Assembly: GCA_963749485.1 (NCBI GenBank)
Contig: CAVVMV010000021.1
Coordinates: 1-48,613 of the forward strand
DNA: 48,613 bases
Reading direction: 5' to 3'
From: JAZGGS01 sp963749485
Lineage (GTDB): Bacteria > Bacteroidota > Ignavibacteria > Ignavibacteriales > Ignavibacteriaceae
Shown: positions 8,841-18,549 of the stretch, piece after piece
How the letters are laid out: each line of letters begins with the position of its first letter
Position numbering within the stretch: the stretch's first letter is position 1
Notes under the pieces: model-generated
Databases searched by the model: none
What the model saw: the letters and a program-made list of their open reading frames with translations, nothing else
What the model was told of the DNA's origin: nothing
Position numbers and translations under genes: made by a program

Positions 8841-10217
8841 CTATCTGAGAAGAGTATCCAATTTTGGTCTGGAAATACCTAGTATTCTTGCTGTTTGAGT
8901 TTTGTTTCCTCCAAGTTTCATTAAGACTTCATGCGCATAATGTTTTTCTACTTTCTTCAAATCGGTCGAACCATAATTAACCTCCATCTTTATTATATGA
9001 GGCGAGGCATTCGTAGTTTCTAAAACTTCATTCGAGTCTATATCTACGTTTTTAATCAGGTTCGAAAAATCCTTGAGTTGTAGTTTTACATCATCAGAAA
9101 GTAGTATTGCTCTTTCTATTGCATTCCTAAGCTCTCTAACATTTCCAGGCCAGGGATACCCAAGCATAAAATGCTGAACATCCTTATCTAATTTTTTTGT
9201 TGATTTATCAAATTGCTTATTAAATTCTGCAATAAAATGATTAGCCAGCAAAATTATATCCTCTCCTCTTTCCCGGAGCGGTGGAATTTCAATTGAGACA
9301 ACATTAAGCCGATGAAAAAGATCTCTTCGGAATGATTTATTTTCCACCATTTCTTCAAGGTTCCTATTTGTTGCAGAAATTATCCTCGCATTTATTGGAA
9401 TATCTACAACACCTCCAAGTCTTTTTATAACTTTTTTTTCAATAGCGCGTAGCAGCTTTGTTTGAATGCTCACACTCAAATCACCTATTTCATCAAGGAA
9501 GAGTGTTCCTTTCCCGGCAAGTTCAAACAAGCCTACTTTCCTGGTTCGCGCGCTTGTAAAAGCTCCCGCTTCGTAACCGAAAAGTTCGGATTCGAGCAGG
9601 TTTTCAGGAATGGCTGTGCATATTATATCTATAAAAGGAAAATTGCTCGTTTTTCCATTGTTATGAATAGCTCTGGCAAAGAGACCTTTTCCCGTTCCGG
9701 TTTCACCAAGTATTAAAATATTTGCGCTGCTTTTTTCAGATACCTTTTTGGACAGAATAACTACTCTAAGCAGTTTATCAGACTCACCTTGTATAGATTT
9801 AAGTCCCTGCCTGTTCATTCCAAATGTACCGGTACGGTGCGGCTCTGTAATGTAATATTTATTTGAAATTATTTCGGCAAGAATAGAAGTGAACTTAAGC
9901 ACTTCATACGGAAAAATAAAAATATCGAAAAAACCAAGCTTCAATAATGAAGTAACCTGCAAAGCGTCAACGTTGCGCATTACTACAATCATTCTATTAG
10001 ACAATTCTTTCCTGGCTGCAACTGCATTCTTCAGGAATTCAGATTCCAGCGATTCAATTTGTAAAACAATTATATCATTGTCGTCAATAATAAATTCTTT
10101 GGGGAAGTCTATCGATAATGGAAATCCTTTTAGTTCGAGTTGCTTCAGGGCTGAAGTAACTGAAACCAGGTCGTGAGAATCAGAAAAGACTCTTATTTTT
10201 ATTTCAGTTTCAGACAT
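8841..10217 (-). CDS. Sigma-54-dependent activator with degenerate receiver domain
   Basis: This 458-residue NtrC-type bacterial enhancer-binding protein has an N-terminal receiver-like domain (about 1-120). The strand that should end in the phospho-Asp reads DIIVLQIES, and the usual KP pair reads FP in DIFIFPYE, so normal phosphorylation looks absent. The AAA+ domain (about 140-370) has Walker A GETGTGKG (171-178), sigma-54-contact loop GAFTSA (218-223, where GAFTGA is standard), Walker B GTLFLDEIGD and a sensor region near LFHRLN. The C-terminus has a Fis-type HTH (GNKTQTARILGISRPKL). It starts 26 bases after the small helical gene, in one operon with the Ser/Thr kinase. Control by the kinase or by protein contact is inference. 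Confidence 0.92.
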   Translation of the reverse strand: MSETEIKIRVFSDSHDLVSVTSALKQLELKGFPLSIDFPKEFIIDDNDIIVLQIESLESEFLKNAVAARKELSNRMIVVMRNVDALQVTSLLKLGFFDIFIFPYEVLKFTSILAEIISNKYYITEPHRTGTFGMNRQGLKSIQGESDKLLRVVILSKKVSEKSSANILILGETGTGKGLFARAIHNNGKTSNFPFIDIICTAIPENLLESELFGYEAGAFTSARTRKVGLFELAGKGTLFLDEIGDLSVSIQTKLLRAIEKKVIKRLGGVVDIPINARIISATNRNLEEMVENKSFRRDLFHRLNVVSIEIPPLRERGEDIILLANHFIAEFNKQFDKSTKKLDKDVQHFMLGYPWPGNVRELRNAIERAILLSDDVKLQLKDFSNLIKNVDIDSNEVLETTNASPHIIKMEVNYGSTDLKKVEKHYAHEVLMKLGGNKTQTARILGISRPKLDTLLR

Positions 10218-10243
10218 GTAATATAACTCTCCATAATGAATAG

Positions 10244-10678
10244 CTAGTTTTGAAGCACTGCTTTTCTTTCACTTTTCTGCAAGTATATTCTTCTTAACCC
10301 CGTTGCACTTAAATGCTCTGCAATAAACTGAATTAATTCTTTTGCATAGTTACTATAGTTTTTCGATTTCTCAATATTACCTCTCTGCCTGTAAATTTCT
10401 GCAAGTGCCCATAATATTTTCCAGGTAAGCTCGGTAATACTTTCATTTTTAATTAAATCATAAGCTCTTTCAAAGTAGTCAATCGGCGGCAAAAGTTTAT
10501 CCGAACCATAACCAAGAGAAATTTTTCCTAAAAGATATTCTCTTTCTGCTTCGAATATAATATTTTGTTTGCATATTTCAATCAGTTCTTTACTGTTTAT
10601 CTCTTCCAAAGAAGTTTCATAATCACCAGCAGTAATAAGTTGTTCAACGAGTAGCAGGACACTCTCAGTGTAATTCAA
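10244..10678 (-). CDS. Small helical TPR-like protein
   Basis: The 144-residue protein is almost entirely helical. Paired-helix segments such as YFERAYDLIKNESITELTWKI and ALAEIYRQRGNIEKSKNYSNYA (split here only for reading) suggest two TPR units between about 65 and 125. No signal peptide or catalytic motif is seen. It lies between the multidomain Ser/Thr kinase (45 bases upstream) and the sigma-54 activator (26 bases downstream), so a scaffold or adaptor role between them is a reasonable inference. I do not recognise a named family. Confidence 0.7.
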   Translation of the reverse strand: MNYTESVLLLVEQLITAGDYETSLEEINSKELIEICKQNIIFEAEREYLLGKISLGYGSDKLLPPIDYFERAYDLIKNESITELTWKILWALAEIYRQRGNIEKSKNYSNYAKELIQFIAEHLSATGLRRIYLQKSERKAVLQN

Positions 10679-10723
10679 CCGTTCATCTTGTACATTGTAA
10701 GTGTCAATTATTTTTTTTAGTTG

Positions 10724-13700
10724 TTAAATATTCACATCGCTATTATTACTAATCTGTTCTATAACCTGGAGGAAGTTGAAATTATTATGATGTTTTGCAG
10801 ATAATTCATTTTCCTGTAAAAGTTGTGATAGCTCTTTTATAACTTTGCTAAGATTTTCCGGATCTCCGATACGGAAATAAAACTTACCCAGAATTAAATA
10901 TAATTCTGCCAGTTCTTCACTATGATTTTGCTTTTTAAGAATTCTTGAAGAATGTTCTAGGGAATCGTATGCATCCTGATATTCACAAACGAGCATGTGC
11001 ATTTCACCTAGATTCAATAAAGCAAGACTTTCATTAAGTTCATTTCCCAGGCTTAAAAATATTTTATATGCTTTATTAACTGATGCAATTGCTTCCTCAA
11101 TTTTCTGTCTATGAAGATGGAATATTCCAATATTCAAAAGCAGTAATCCCTCCTGCTCAAGGTTTCCAATAGAGTTATTTATTTGCGAAGCTTTTGACCA
11201 ATGCTCTTCAGCTTTATTGTAATCACCCAGCACGTTATAAATATTACCAACATTTACTTCCATGCCTGCAATGCGTCTTGGCAGGTTTGCTTTCTGGTAA
11301 CAGTCTGTTGCTTTTGTAAACCATTGCAAGGCAGCTTTAGTATCATTATTCTGATATATTTCATACATTCCCAACAAATTATAACATTTGCCTTTTAGTT
11401 CATCGGATAGATTTTTGTGGCTTAAAATGTTCTTGCATTGCAATAGTGCTTCGGTAAATTTATTCTGATCAAAATCTGCGTAAGCCAGTTCTGTAAGCAG
11501 CTTATGCCTATAAGTACCATCAGCAAGATTTGGAATTAATTTATTTATAAAATCTTTACCTGCTTCAAATTCACCTGCACCAATTAATGAACTTCCCTTA
11601 ATAAAAGATAATTCAATTTTTGTTTGATTATCCAGCTTGTCTTCTTCAATGGTTGGAATAATATTTAATACTGATTTGAAATCACTTAACTTATAATTTA
11701 CATCACTTAATTTAAATTTAACCTGGTTGCTTTGTGATTGGTTAAAAGGAACTTCTAACATGGATTCAAGAATTTTTTTCATGTAGGAAAAGGATGAGTA
11801 CTTTTCAACATCCTTAAGCTCAGACATCAGAATATCGTAACAAATATCAAAGTTTTTACCCAGCTCATACTGTCTTGCCAGTTCCGTCTTGCTAAAGAAT
11901 GGAAGGTTTCCGGACAACTTTTCAGCCAGCTTACTATGAAAGATTTCCTTTTCCTGCAACTCCGAGTAAATATACTTTTTTAATCCATCCGAAGTCATTA
12001 CGAGCGCTGTTCCGGCAGCGTTCTTCTGAATTATATTATTAACCTGGAGATTTGTAATTATTTTTAGTGTTTCTTGTGCTGAAAGCTCCATCAGTTCGGC
12101 AAGTACTCCCTGTTCAATTGCAATATCTAGAGCAGCCAAAATATTAACCGTTTGTTGTTCCAGCTCCGTAAGATTTTTTAATCTTAAGTTATATATTTGT
12201 GTTTGCGAACCCTTGAGCACGGAGATTTTTTCTTCATCGGATGAAATCTCAACTCCGCCAGCCTCGAATTCCATGATTCCAAGGAGACCAAGGTCCTTAA
12301 TGAAGGAGATAATACTGCCCGGAAGAAGATCGGAATATGTAAGGGTAAGTTCGTTTAGTTGTTCCTTAGGAAATTCGGCAGAAAAGCTTTTCTCTATTAA
12401 TTCTGATAATTGAATATCAGTAAATGAACCGATGGTAATTTCGCGAACATTATTGAGCCGGGTAGAATGATACTCGCTTTCAGAAGATTCTGATAATATT
12501 ACTTTAATATTATTAATCTGCAATATTGGAATTAAATCCTTAAACACTTCTGATGAAAATTCATCAAACAGGTTATAGTCATCTATAAGAAAAATATAAT
12601 TGTTAACCGAAGCCAGTTTTGAAACAACTGCAGGAAGCTGTTTAAGTATTTCTGTTTCGGAACGGCTAAGGAACGAAGAAAGATTTTTAGCTTCGCCGGA
12701 ATCAAGGAACGGAAAAATAAATTCAGAGAAAAGCAATTTTCTTATTACATATTTTACAAGATCAATTCCTGATTTACCTTTAACATTATTAATTAAAATC
12801 GAATTGGTATAAGTTTCCTGCAATTTGTTAAGTAACGTTGTTTTTCCAGAACCATCAAATCCTTTCACCACAAAAACTTCGCTGCTTGTTTTATCATTTA
12901 TGTAAGTTGATAGAATATTAATCGCATCTTTTCTATCGGCAAAGGTTTTGGCTGGCGCAAAATCTTTAATAACAGAGGTGCTTACATCATATTTAAGATC
13001 ATCAATAACTTGCAGCGAACTACTGTATCTTTCTTCGGGATTTTTACTTAATAATTTTTTTACAATTTTTATCAACTCATCTGAATATTTATCAGACGGC
13101 GGGAATTCAAATTCTTCCTCAATCTGTGCTTTATAAATTTCAATTTCCTCGGTTGCTTTAAAAGGAAAGCTGTTATAAATTATTTTATATAAAAGCATTC
13201 CTAAAGAATATAGATCTACAGACTGATTATGTTTTTCCTTTTTTAATAGCTCCGGAGCTATATATTGGGCAGTACCAGTAATGCTGTAATCAGTTTCGGA
13301 AGGCGCATATACAGCAAGACCCATGTCAATCAATTTGATAACCGGTTTATCATCCTTTGAAGAAACCAGAATGTTTTCAGGTTTTAAATCATAATAAATA
13401 TATTTTGATAAATGCAGGTAGGATAATACCGAGCAAATCTGTTTTACTATTTCTTTTAAGTTCAACTCATCTTTAATAAATGATGAGTTTAGTAATTCTT
13501 CTGATTCAAAATATTCTAAAGTAATAAAAGGAGAGCCGGTTGAAATATTTTCTTCATCATCAGCCTGTACTATTGTTCCAATTTCGTTTGCACGCAAAAT
13601 ATTAGGATGATCAAGTTTTTGAAGAGTGAAAAATTCATTTCTAAAATTTTCTTTCTCAGCTCTATCTGCTTCTGGAGGCAGTATTTTAATAGCAATTAAC

Positions 13701-13789
13701 GAATCGGGAAATTCAATATCTCCACAAAGGTAAACTGAGCTTCTTCCTTCACCTATTTTTTTAACTATTTCGAATCGTTGGTTTATCAT
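10724..13789 (-). CDS. Ser/Thr protein kinase fused to AAA-type ATPase and TPRs
   Basis: This 1,021-residue protein has the layout of large PknK/MalT-like signalling kinases. The kinase domain (about 1-270) has a glycine loop GEGRSS (13-18), Lys about 35 in AIKIL, catalytic loop YYDLKPEN (catalytic Asp 134, with HRD changed to YYD), DMG in place of DFG (155-157), and TGTAQYIAPE. A P-loop ATPase follows with Walker A GFDGSGKTT (310-318) and probable Walker B FLIDDYN. The last 350 residues are TPR units (for example YNLLGMYEIYQNN and NVGNIYNVLGDYNKAEEHW). No membrane segment is seen. Its ATG overlaps the stop of the upstream permease gene (ATGA), so it is translationally coupled to the peptide transporter. 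The missing HRD Arg suggests activation without activation-loop phosphorylation. Confidence 0.9.
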   Translation of the reverse strand: MINQRFEIVKKIGEGRSSVYLCGDIEFPDSLIAIKILPPEADRAEKENFRNEFFTLQKLDHPNILRANEIGTIVQADDEENISTGSPFITLEYFESEELLNSSFIKDELNLKEIVKQICSVLSYLHLSKYIYYDLKPENILVSSKDDKPVIKLIDMGLAVYAPSETDYSITGTAQYIAPELLKKEKHNQSVDLYSLGMLLYKIIYNSFPFKATEEIEIYKAQIEEEFEFPPSDKYSDELIKIVKKLLSKNPEERYSSSLQVIDDLKYDVSTSVIKDFAPAKTFADRKDAINILSTYINDKTSSEVFVVKGFDGSGKTTLLNKLQETYTNSILINNVKGKSGIDLVKYVIRKLLFSEFIFPFLDSGEAKNLSSFLSRSETEILKQLPAVVSKLASVNNYIFLIDDYNLFDEFSSEVFKDLIPILQINNIKVILSESSESEYHSTRLNNVREITIGSFTDIQLSELIEKSFSAEFPKEQLNELTLTYSDLLPGSIISFIKDLGLLGIMEFEAGGVEISSDEEKISVLKGSQTQIYNLRLKNLTELEQQTVNILAALDIAIEQGVLAELMELSAQETLKIITNLQVNNIIQKNAAGTALVMTSDGLKKYIYSELQEKEIFHSKLAEKLSGNLPFFSKTELARQYELGKNFDICYDILMSELKDVEKYSSFSYMKKILESMLEVPFNQSQSNQVKFKLSDVNYKLSDFKSVLNIIPTIEEDKLDNQTKIELSFIKGSSLIGAGEFEAGKDFINKLIPNLADGTYRHKLLTELAYADFDQNKFTEALLQCKNILSHKNLSDELKGKCYNLLGMYEIYQNNDTKAALQWFTKATDCYQKANLPRRIAGMEVNVGNIYNVLGDYNKAEEHWSKASQINNSIGNLEQEGLLLLNIGIFHLHRQKIEEAIASVNKAYKIFLSLGNELNESLALLNLGEMHMLVCEYQDAYDSLEHSSRILKKQNHSEELAELYLILGKFYFRIGDPENLSKVIKELSQLLQENELSAKHHNNFNFLQVIEQISNNSDVNI

Positions 13790-15067
13790 AAACTTTTTCT
13801 TGGATTAAAAACTTTATTCAATCTTTTTCCTGCAGAGTTAACAGAAAGCAGCGTTAAAATTAAACAGAGACCGGGAAATATAATCATCCACCATGCTTTC
13901 ATTATGTATTCCTGCCCCGAGCTTATCATTGCTCCCCACGAAGGATAACTTGTTCCTGTTCCCAAACCTAAATAACTTAAAGCAGATTCTGCAAGTACCA
14001 CATTGCTGAACTGTAAAACAAGGGTTACAATTACCGGGGCAATAATAACCGGTAAAATTTCTTTTAACAATAATTGTTTTTTACTTAACCCGATCAACCC
14101 GGCAGTTATTAAATAATCCTTTTGCTTAATAGCTAGAACTTCACTCTTCACTATTTTAAATAAACTCATCCAACTGGAAACACCAAGCACAACAATTACT
14201 GAAATGAGTGAACTTCCGAATAAAGCAAGCACTAATATTACCAGGTAAATTACAGGAAATGCCAGAAATAGATCGGTTACCCTGCTAAGAACAATATCAA
14301 TTATTCCTCCACGGTAACCCGCTATAAATCCAATGTAAGCCCGATAAATAAAGATAAAAAGACTGATCCTATTCCAACTAACAGCGAAATACGGGAACCA
14401 TAAACCAATCTTGCAAATATATCTCTTCCAAACTCATCTGTACCGAGAAGAAAATGTTTTTCCTGTTATAAAAGGTTTATTGTTTTTATAAACTACTTTT
14501 TCTTTTGATAATTCTTTCTTTTTATTTTTCTGATAGTAATAAATTTTATCCGCAACCTCTATGCGATCAATAAAAATAATACTTTCATCGTAAGATGATC
14601 TAAGAACTTTATTTTTTAATTGAAGAAACTCCTCAAAGGAGAACTATCAATATTATTTTCTTGTTTTAGATGGAGCTGATTAACGTTTGTAAATGGTAAC
14701 AGCAATTTTGTAACACTAAGGTTTTTTTGAAACTCGGGATTCTCATCAGCAACTAATGGTGCCATTAAAAAAACGCTAGCAATAAGATGATGACAGCATA
14801 AGCAAAATTTAATTGTACTTTAAGAAAAAGCAGTTTTTTTCTGAAGATGAAAATTACAACCGGTAAGACAATAAAAAGTTTTATTGAAAGGAGACCATCA
14901 ATCAACCTGAAATCTAGGATATCGATAGCAGAACCAAAATCTGAAAAGAAAAACGCAGCATAGCTATACCATAAATGCAACAAATTAATCATGGCTTCAA
15001 TCCTGAATGCAATTAATGCAATCCAGATAAGCAAAATCCAATGCCATATTTTAATCTTCATTTTCAA
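13786..15067 (-). CDS. Peptide ABC transporter permease, DppC/OppC type (frameshifted)
   Basis: The C-terminal part (14232-13786) has the binding-protein-dependent permease signature (ALAIKQKDYLITAGLIGLSK and SYPSWGAMISSGQEY). Upstream pieces in other phases give LGTDEFGRDIFARLVYGSRIS and FIAGYRGGIIDIVLSRVTD, both typical of DppC. I count at least four frame changes: near 14770 (a run of seven A), 14635, 14455 and 14338. The whole span is about 427 codons against roughly 300 for the family. The N-terminus has about three hydrophobic helices instead of one, followed by a polar stretch of about 110 residues. The start overlaps the DppB stop by four bases. Confidence 0.8.
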
Positions 15068-16052
15068 TTAACCAGTTCTTTTATCATTCTTTTATCAATT
15101 TTTATTTTAACCAGGTCTGCAACAAAGTTTGTTATAATCATCAAAGCTCCTGCAACAAACGAGCAGCCAATAATAAGCGGGTAATCTCTTGCTAAAATTG
15201 AATCAATTGTAAGCCTGCCCATTCCAGGTAAACTAAAGATTACTTCGGTAATTAGCGCACCACCAAACAAAATGCCTAATTCAATTCCAGCAACTGAAAT
15301 TAAAGGTCTTACCGCATTAGGTATAACATGTTTTCTTAAAATCTCGCTCTCACTATTTCCATTTGCTCTTAGCTGCAAAATATATGTTTGATGATAAACT
15401 TCTTCTAAATTTTCTTTAAGATATTTATAAAAGAGTGCAATGCCTGCTAATGATAAGGTAATTAATGGCAGAATAAGATGATGCATTTTATCTGCGATAC
15501 GCGATGTAAAAGAGAGCGAATCACTATCAATGAGATTCCAATCCGGAAATTGGAAAAAGATTTAACTGTACTGAAAAGAAATAGATTAATAATACGCCAA
15601 GTACAAAAGCCGGAGTTGAATAAACAACTAACGATATTCCTGAAATTGTTTTATCCAGAACATGATTTTTTTTCTTTACAATCCAAAGTGCAAGAAACAT
15701 ACTTGATGCTATCTGAATTAAAAAACTTATTGCTGCGAAAATTAATGTGAATTGTAAAAACTGCCAGATGACTGAAAGTACAGGTATGATGATAGTTATA
15801 AGATGTTCCGAGGTCTCCTTTAAATAGATTTCCTACAAAACTAAAATATTGTTCCGTTATTGGTTTGTTTAAATTAAAAGATTCGGAAATTTTTTGAGCA
15901 AGATCAGGACTAAACTCTGCAGAAATAAATTTTTGTGTTGGATCGCCTGGAGATAACCGTGTAATGATAAACAGGAAGCTTACCAGGAAAAATAATGTAA
16001 TTACCGAAGAGATAAATCTTTTTATTAGCGCTTTGCTAACTTCTTTATTCAT
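15064..16052 (-). CDS. Peptide ABC transporter permease, DppB/OppB type (frameshifted)
   Basis: The N-terminal piece (from ATG 16052) has a first membrane helix then LSPGDPTQKF and GNLFKGDLGTSY, both family hallmarks. The C-terminal piece carries the EAA-type loop (LQLRANGNSESEILRKHV, then IPNAVRPLISVAGIELG) and EVIFSLPGMGRLTIDSI. Frame changes near 15795 and 15525 separate three phases. Reading through all of them gives about 329 residues, the usual length, with about six membrane helices. It imports peptides or similar solutes together with the adjacent DppC-like protein, the lipoprotein binding protein and the two divergent ATPases. Confidence 0.85.
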
Positions 16053-16058
16053 ACTCCT

Positions 16059-17714
16059 TTAGCGTTTAATTTTCCATTCCCAGCAATGGGTTATACTACC
16101 TAGCGGCGTAATATTAATGTTGTCGATTTTTTTATTATATACATTAATGTTGGGGACCCAGTAAAGAAAAGTTACCGGTTCATCATCATGAATAACCTGC
16201 TGGAATTTTTTGTAAAGTTCCTCTCTCTTTTCCTTTCCCTTTTGAATTTCCAGTTCATCCATCAATTCATCAGCAAAATTATTTTGGTAGCTGATAAAGT
16301 TAAGCTGTGTACTCTCCAAATCTGAGTACCAGTAAGTTTTAACTTCTAACGGAATCGGGATATACCATGCTGCCATCCACGCATCCATCTTTTTGTCAAA
16401 AAGATTATCAATAAATTTTCCCAGTTCAAGAGTTTCAATTTTCATCTCTATGCCAACTGCTTTAAGATTATTTTTTATTATTGTTGAAGAAAAATTTCTT
16501 AAAGGATTACCAGCCGGAATGTACATTGTGAAGCTAAAGTCTTCACTACCCTTTTCAATTATACCATCGTTATCCGTATCAATCCAGCCCTCTGATTTTA
16601 AAAGATGCTTTGCCTTATTAACATCATATTCATACGGTATAATATCATCATTAATTAGATCAGAAAATATAGGTGAAACAGGAGTGACCGCTATTTTTCC
16701 ATAACCGAGGAAATATTCATCAAGTATTTCCTGTCTGTTGATTGCATGAGTTAGTGCAATTCTAACTTTTGAACTGCTGAAAAATTTATTCGGAACAATT
16801 TTTCCTTCTTCCGTAAAAGCAGCAGGATCAATATTGTTCCATCCGGCATAATCGTATTCTCTTCCAACCACCGGAACAATCTGAAGTGCTCCTTCACTTT
16901 TAATTTCTTCAATATCTTCTATCTTAACTAACTCCATCAAGTCTATATCGCCCCGCTTAAGTTGTAAAATGCGGGAAGTATAATCCTGCACAACTTTGAA
17001 AACTAATTCATCGATATTATCCTCATCATAAAGAAAAGATTCCTGATTGGCTTCAAGTGTTACTGTTTGGTTCCTGTTCCATTTTTTTAGTTTAAATGTA
17101 CCATTTGTTACCGGATTGAAATTAATATCTGAAGTTACAAGATCTTTTCTTTCAATAGTTCCATAGGTGTGTTTTGAAATTATAGGAAAAACCAGATCAT
17201 ATAAATTTGGTATTGTCTCAGGTTTAAAATTAATTGTAAACTTAATTTGGGATGCGACATCAAAAGTTTTTTCAATATCTACATGATTTTCCTCATCGGT
17301 ATAAACTGTGCCAAATGTTCCGTAAAAACCACTTTGCACATCGGGATCTGAATAAACATCGAAAGAAAAAATCACGTCATCCACAGTGCACTGCTTGCCA
17401 TCACTCCAGTAAACATCATCTCTTAAAAAAAATGTGATAGAAGTTGAGTCTGGCGACCACTCCCAATTTTTTGCTAACATAGGATTGCTTTGCAATTCGC
17501 TTTTATCTTCATTCCAACTAAAATCTACTAAGCTTAAATACAAAAGTTCTGTAATACTGCCTTCATCAACACTAACAGTAAAAAGCGGGTTAAAAGTCTG
17601 AACATCGGCAGCTATGCCAATAACAACACGGTCTATGGTTTCTGTGTTGTGTGAATCGCAGGAGATAACAACACAAACCAATAAAATAGCAAGAGATAGT
17701 TTCAACAGGTTCAT
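16059..17714 (-). CDS. Peptide ABC transporter substrate-binding lipoprotein
   Basis: This solute-binding protein of the SBP_bac_5 (DppA/OppA) family has 551 residues from the ATG at 17714. I chose that start because it gives a clean lipoprotein signal (MNLLKLSLAILLVCVVISC, lipobox Cys at about 19). An earlier in-frame ATG at 17897 would put 61 odd residues in front and overlap the divergent ATPase gene. Typical segments are NPMLAKNWEWSPDSTSITF, LRDDVYWSDGKQCTVDDVIF and SSKVRIALTHAINRQEILDE. Anchored in a membrane, it delivers oligopeptides or related solutes to the permease pair encoded directly downstream (6-base gap). The gene is intact. Confidence 0.92.
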   Translation of the reverse strand: MNLLKLSLAILLVCVVISCDSHNTETIDRVVIGIAADVQTFNPLFTVSVDEGSITELLYLSLVDFSWNEDKSELQSNPMLAKNWEWSPDSTSITFFLRDDVYWSDGKQCTVDDVIFSFDVYSDPDVQSGFYGTFGTVYTDEENHVDIEKTFDVASQIKFTINFKPETIPNLYDLVFPIISKHTYGTIERKDLVTSDINFNPVTNGTFKLKKWNRNQTVTLEANQESFLYDEDNIDELVFKVVQDYTSRILQLKRGDIDLMELVKIEDIEEIKSEGALQIVPVVGREYDYAGWNNIDPAAFTEEGKIVPNKFFSSSKVRIALTHAINRQEILDEYFLGYGKIAVTPVSPIFSDLINDDIIPYEYDVNKAKHLLKSEGWIDTDNDGIIEKGSEDFSFTMYIPAGNPLRNFSSTIIKNNLKAVGIEMKIETLELGKFIDNLFDKKMDAWMAAWYIPIPLEVKTYWYSDLESTQLNFISYQNNFADELMDELEIQKGKEKREELYKKFQQVIHDDEPVTFLYWVPNINVYNKKIDNINITPLGSITHCWEWKIKR

Positions 17715-17799
17715 ATTAGAAGTTAATAAGAATACATGTAATAATTTTCTTATCAATTTATTATTTTGTTTAGTAAATAAAAAACTATATAACAAATCT

Positions 17800-18549
17800 A
17801 TGCTTAATGCAGATATAGATACAATTAATCTTTTATCCGGATCATCAAAAAAACTACTGCTTAAAAATTTAAAATTTAAGGTCGGCAGTAAATCCATTTA
17901 CACAATACTTGGTAAAAACGGGAGTGGGAAGACTACACTTATAAAATCACTTACAGGTTTGTTACCACAAAACCAGTACGAGGTTAAAGGCAAAGTTGAA
18001 TTTAATGCGAATGATCTGTTGAACCTCGATCCTGAAATTCTTAAATCGATCAGGAAAGAAAAAATAAGATATGTTTTCCAGGATGCAATAAATAGTTTTG
18101 ATCCGTTAAGAACTTTTAAATATTACTTTAATAATTCTGAAGCTACTATGCTCGATATCGAAGATCAGCTGCAATACTTTTTATTACCAGGTTACGATAA
18201 ACTTTCAAAACTTTATCCTTATGAATTAAGCGGGGGGATGGCACAAAGAGTGAGTTTGATATTTGCGCTGTTAGCCAAGCCAAACTTAATAATTTTAGAT
18301 GAACCTACATCAGGAGTTGATTATGCTATCGTAAATCTTATTTTGCTCAAGCTAAAAGAGTTTATTGCGGATGGAGAGAACTCAGTAATTATAGTTACGC
18401 AGGATATTAACTTTGCAGAAAAAGTAAGTGATCATATTGCATTCATTTCCGATGGGACAAATTCACAATTTTTTCCGGCAAATGAATTTATGAATTCAGA
18501 TGAGGCAGGACATAATCAATTTATAATCTCTTACCGTGAGCTAATCTAA
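17800..18549 (+). CDS. Peptide ABC transporter ATP-binding protein, DppD-like
   Basis: From the ATG at 17800 the protein has 249 residues; a longer frame upstream runs back into the divergent lipoprotein gene and is unlikely. It has Walker A GKNGSGKTT, Q-loop YVFQDAINSFDP, signature LSGGMAQRVSL, Walker B LIILDEPTSGVD and an H-loop position occupied by Gln (VTQDINFAEK). It couples ATP hydrolysis to transport with the DppB/C permeases. It is shorter than typical DppD (about 320) and lacks the usual C-terminal oligopeptide-transporter extension. The 85-base AT-rich gap to the lipoprotein gene must hold both divergent promoters. Confidence 0.88.
   Translation: MLNADIDTINLLSGSSKKLLLKNLKFKVGSKSIYTILGKNGSGKTTLIKSLTGLLPQNQYEVKGKVEFNANDLLNLDPEILKSIRKEKIRYVFQDAINSFDPLRTFKYYFNNSEATMLDIEDQLQYFLLPGYDKLSKLYPYELSGGMAQRVSLIFALLAKPNLIILDEPTSGVDYAIVNLILLKLKEFIADGENSVIIVTQDINFAEKVSDHIAFISDGTNSQFFPANEFMNSDEAGHNQFIISYRELI

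Noticed and set aside
17614..17799. Longer N-terminus for the DppD-like ATPase
   Set aside because: It would lie inside the divergent lipoprotein gene, and the added 62 residues resemble nothing; ATG 17800 gives a normal ATPase start.
17715..17897. Longer N-terminus for the binding lipoprotein
   Set aside because: It would hide a clear lipoprotein signal behind 61 residues and overlap the ATPase gene.
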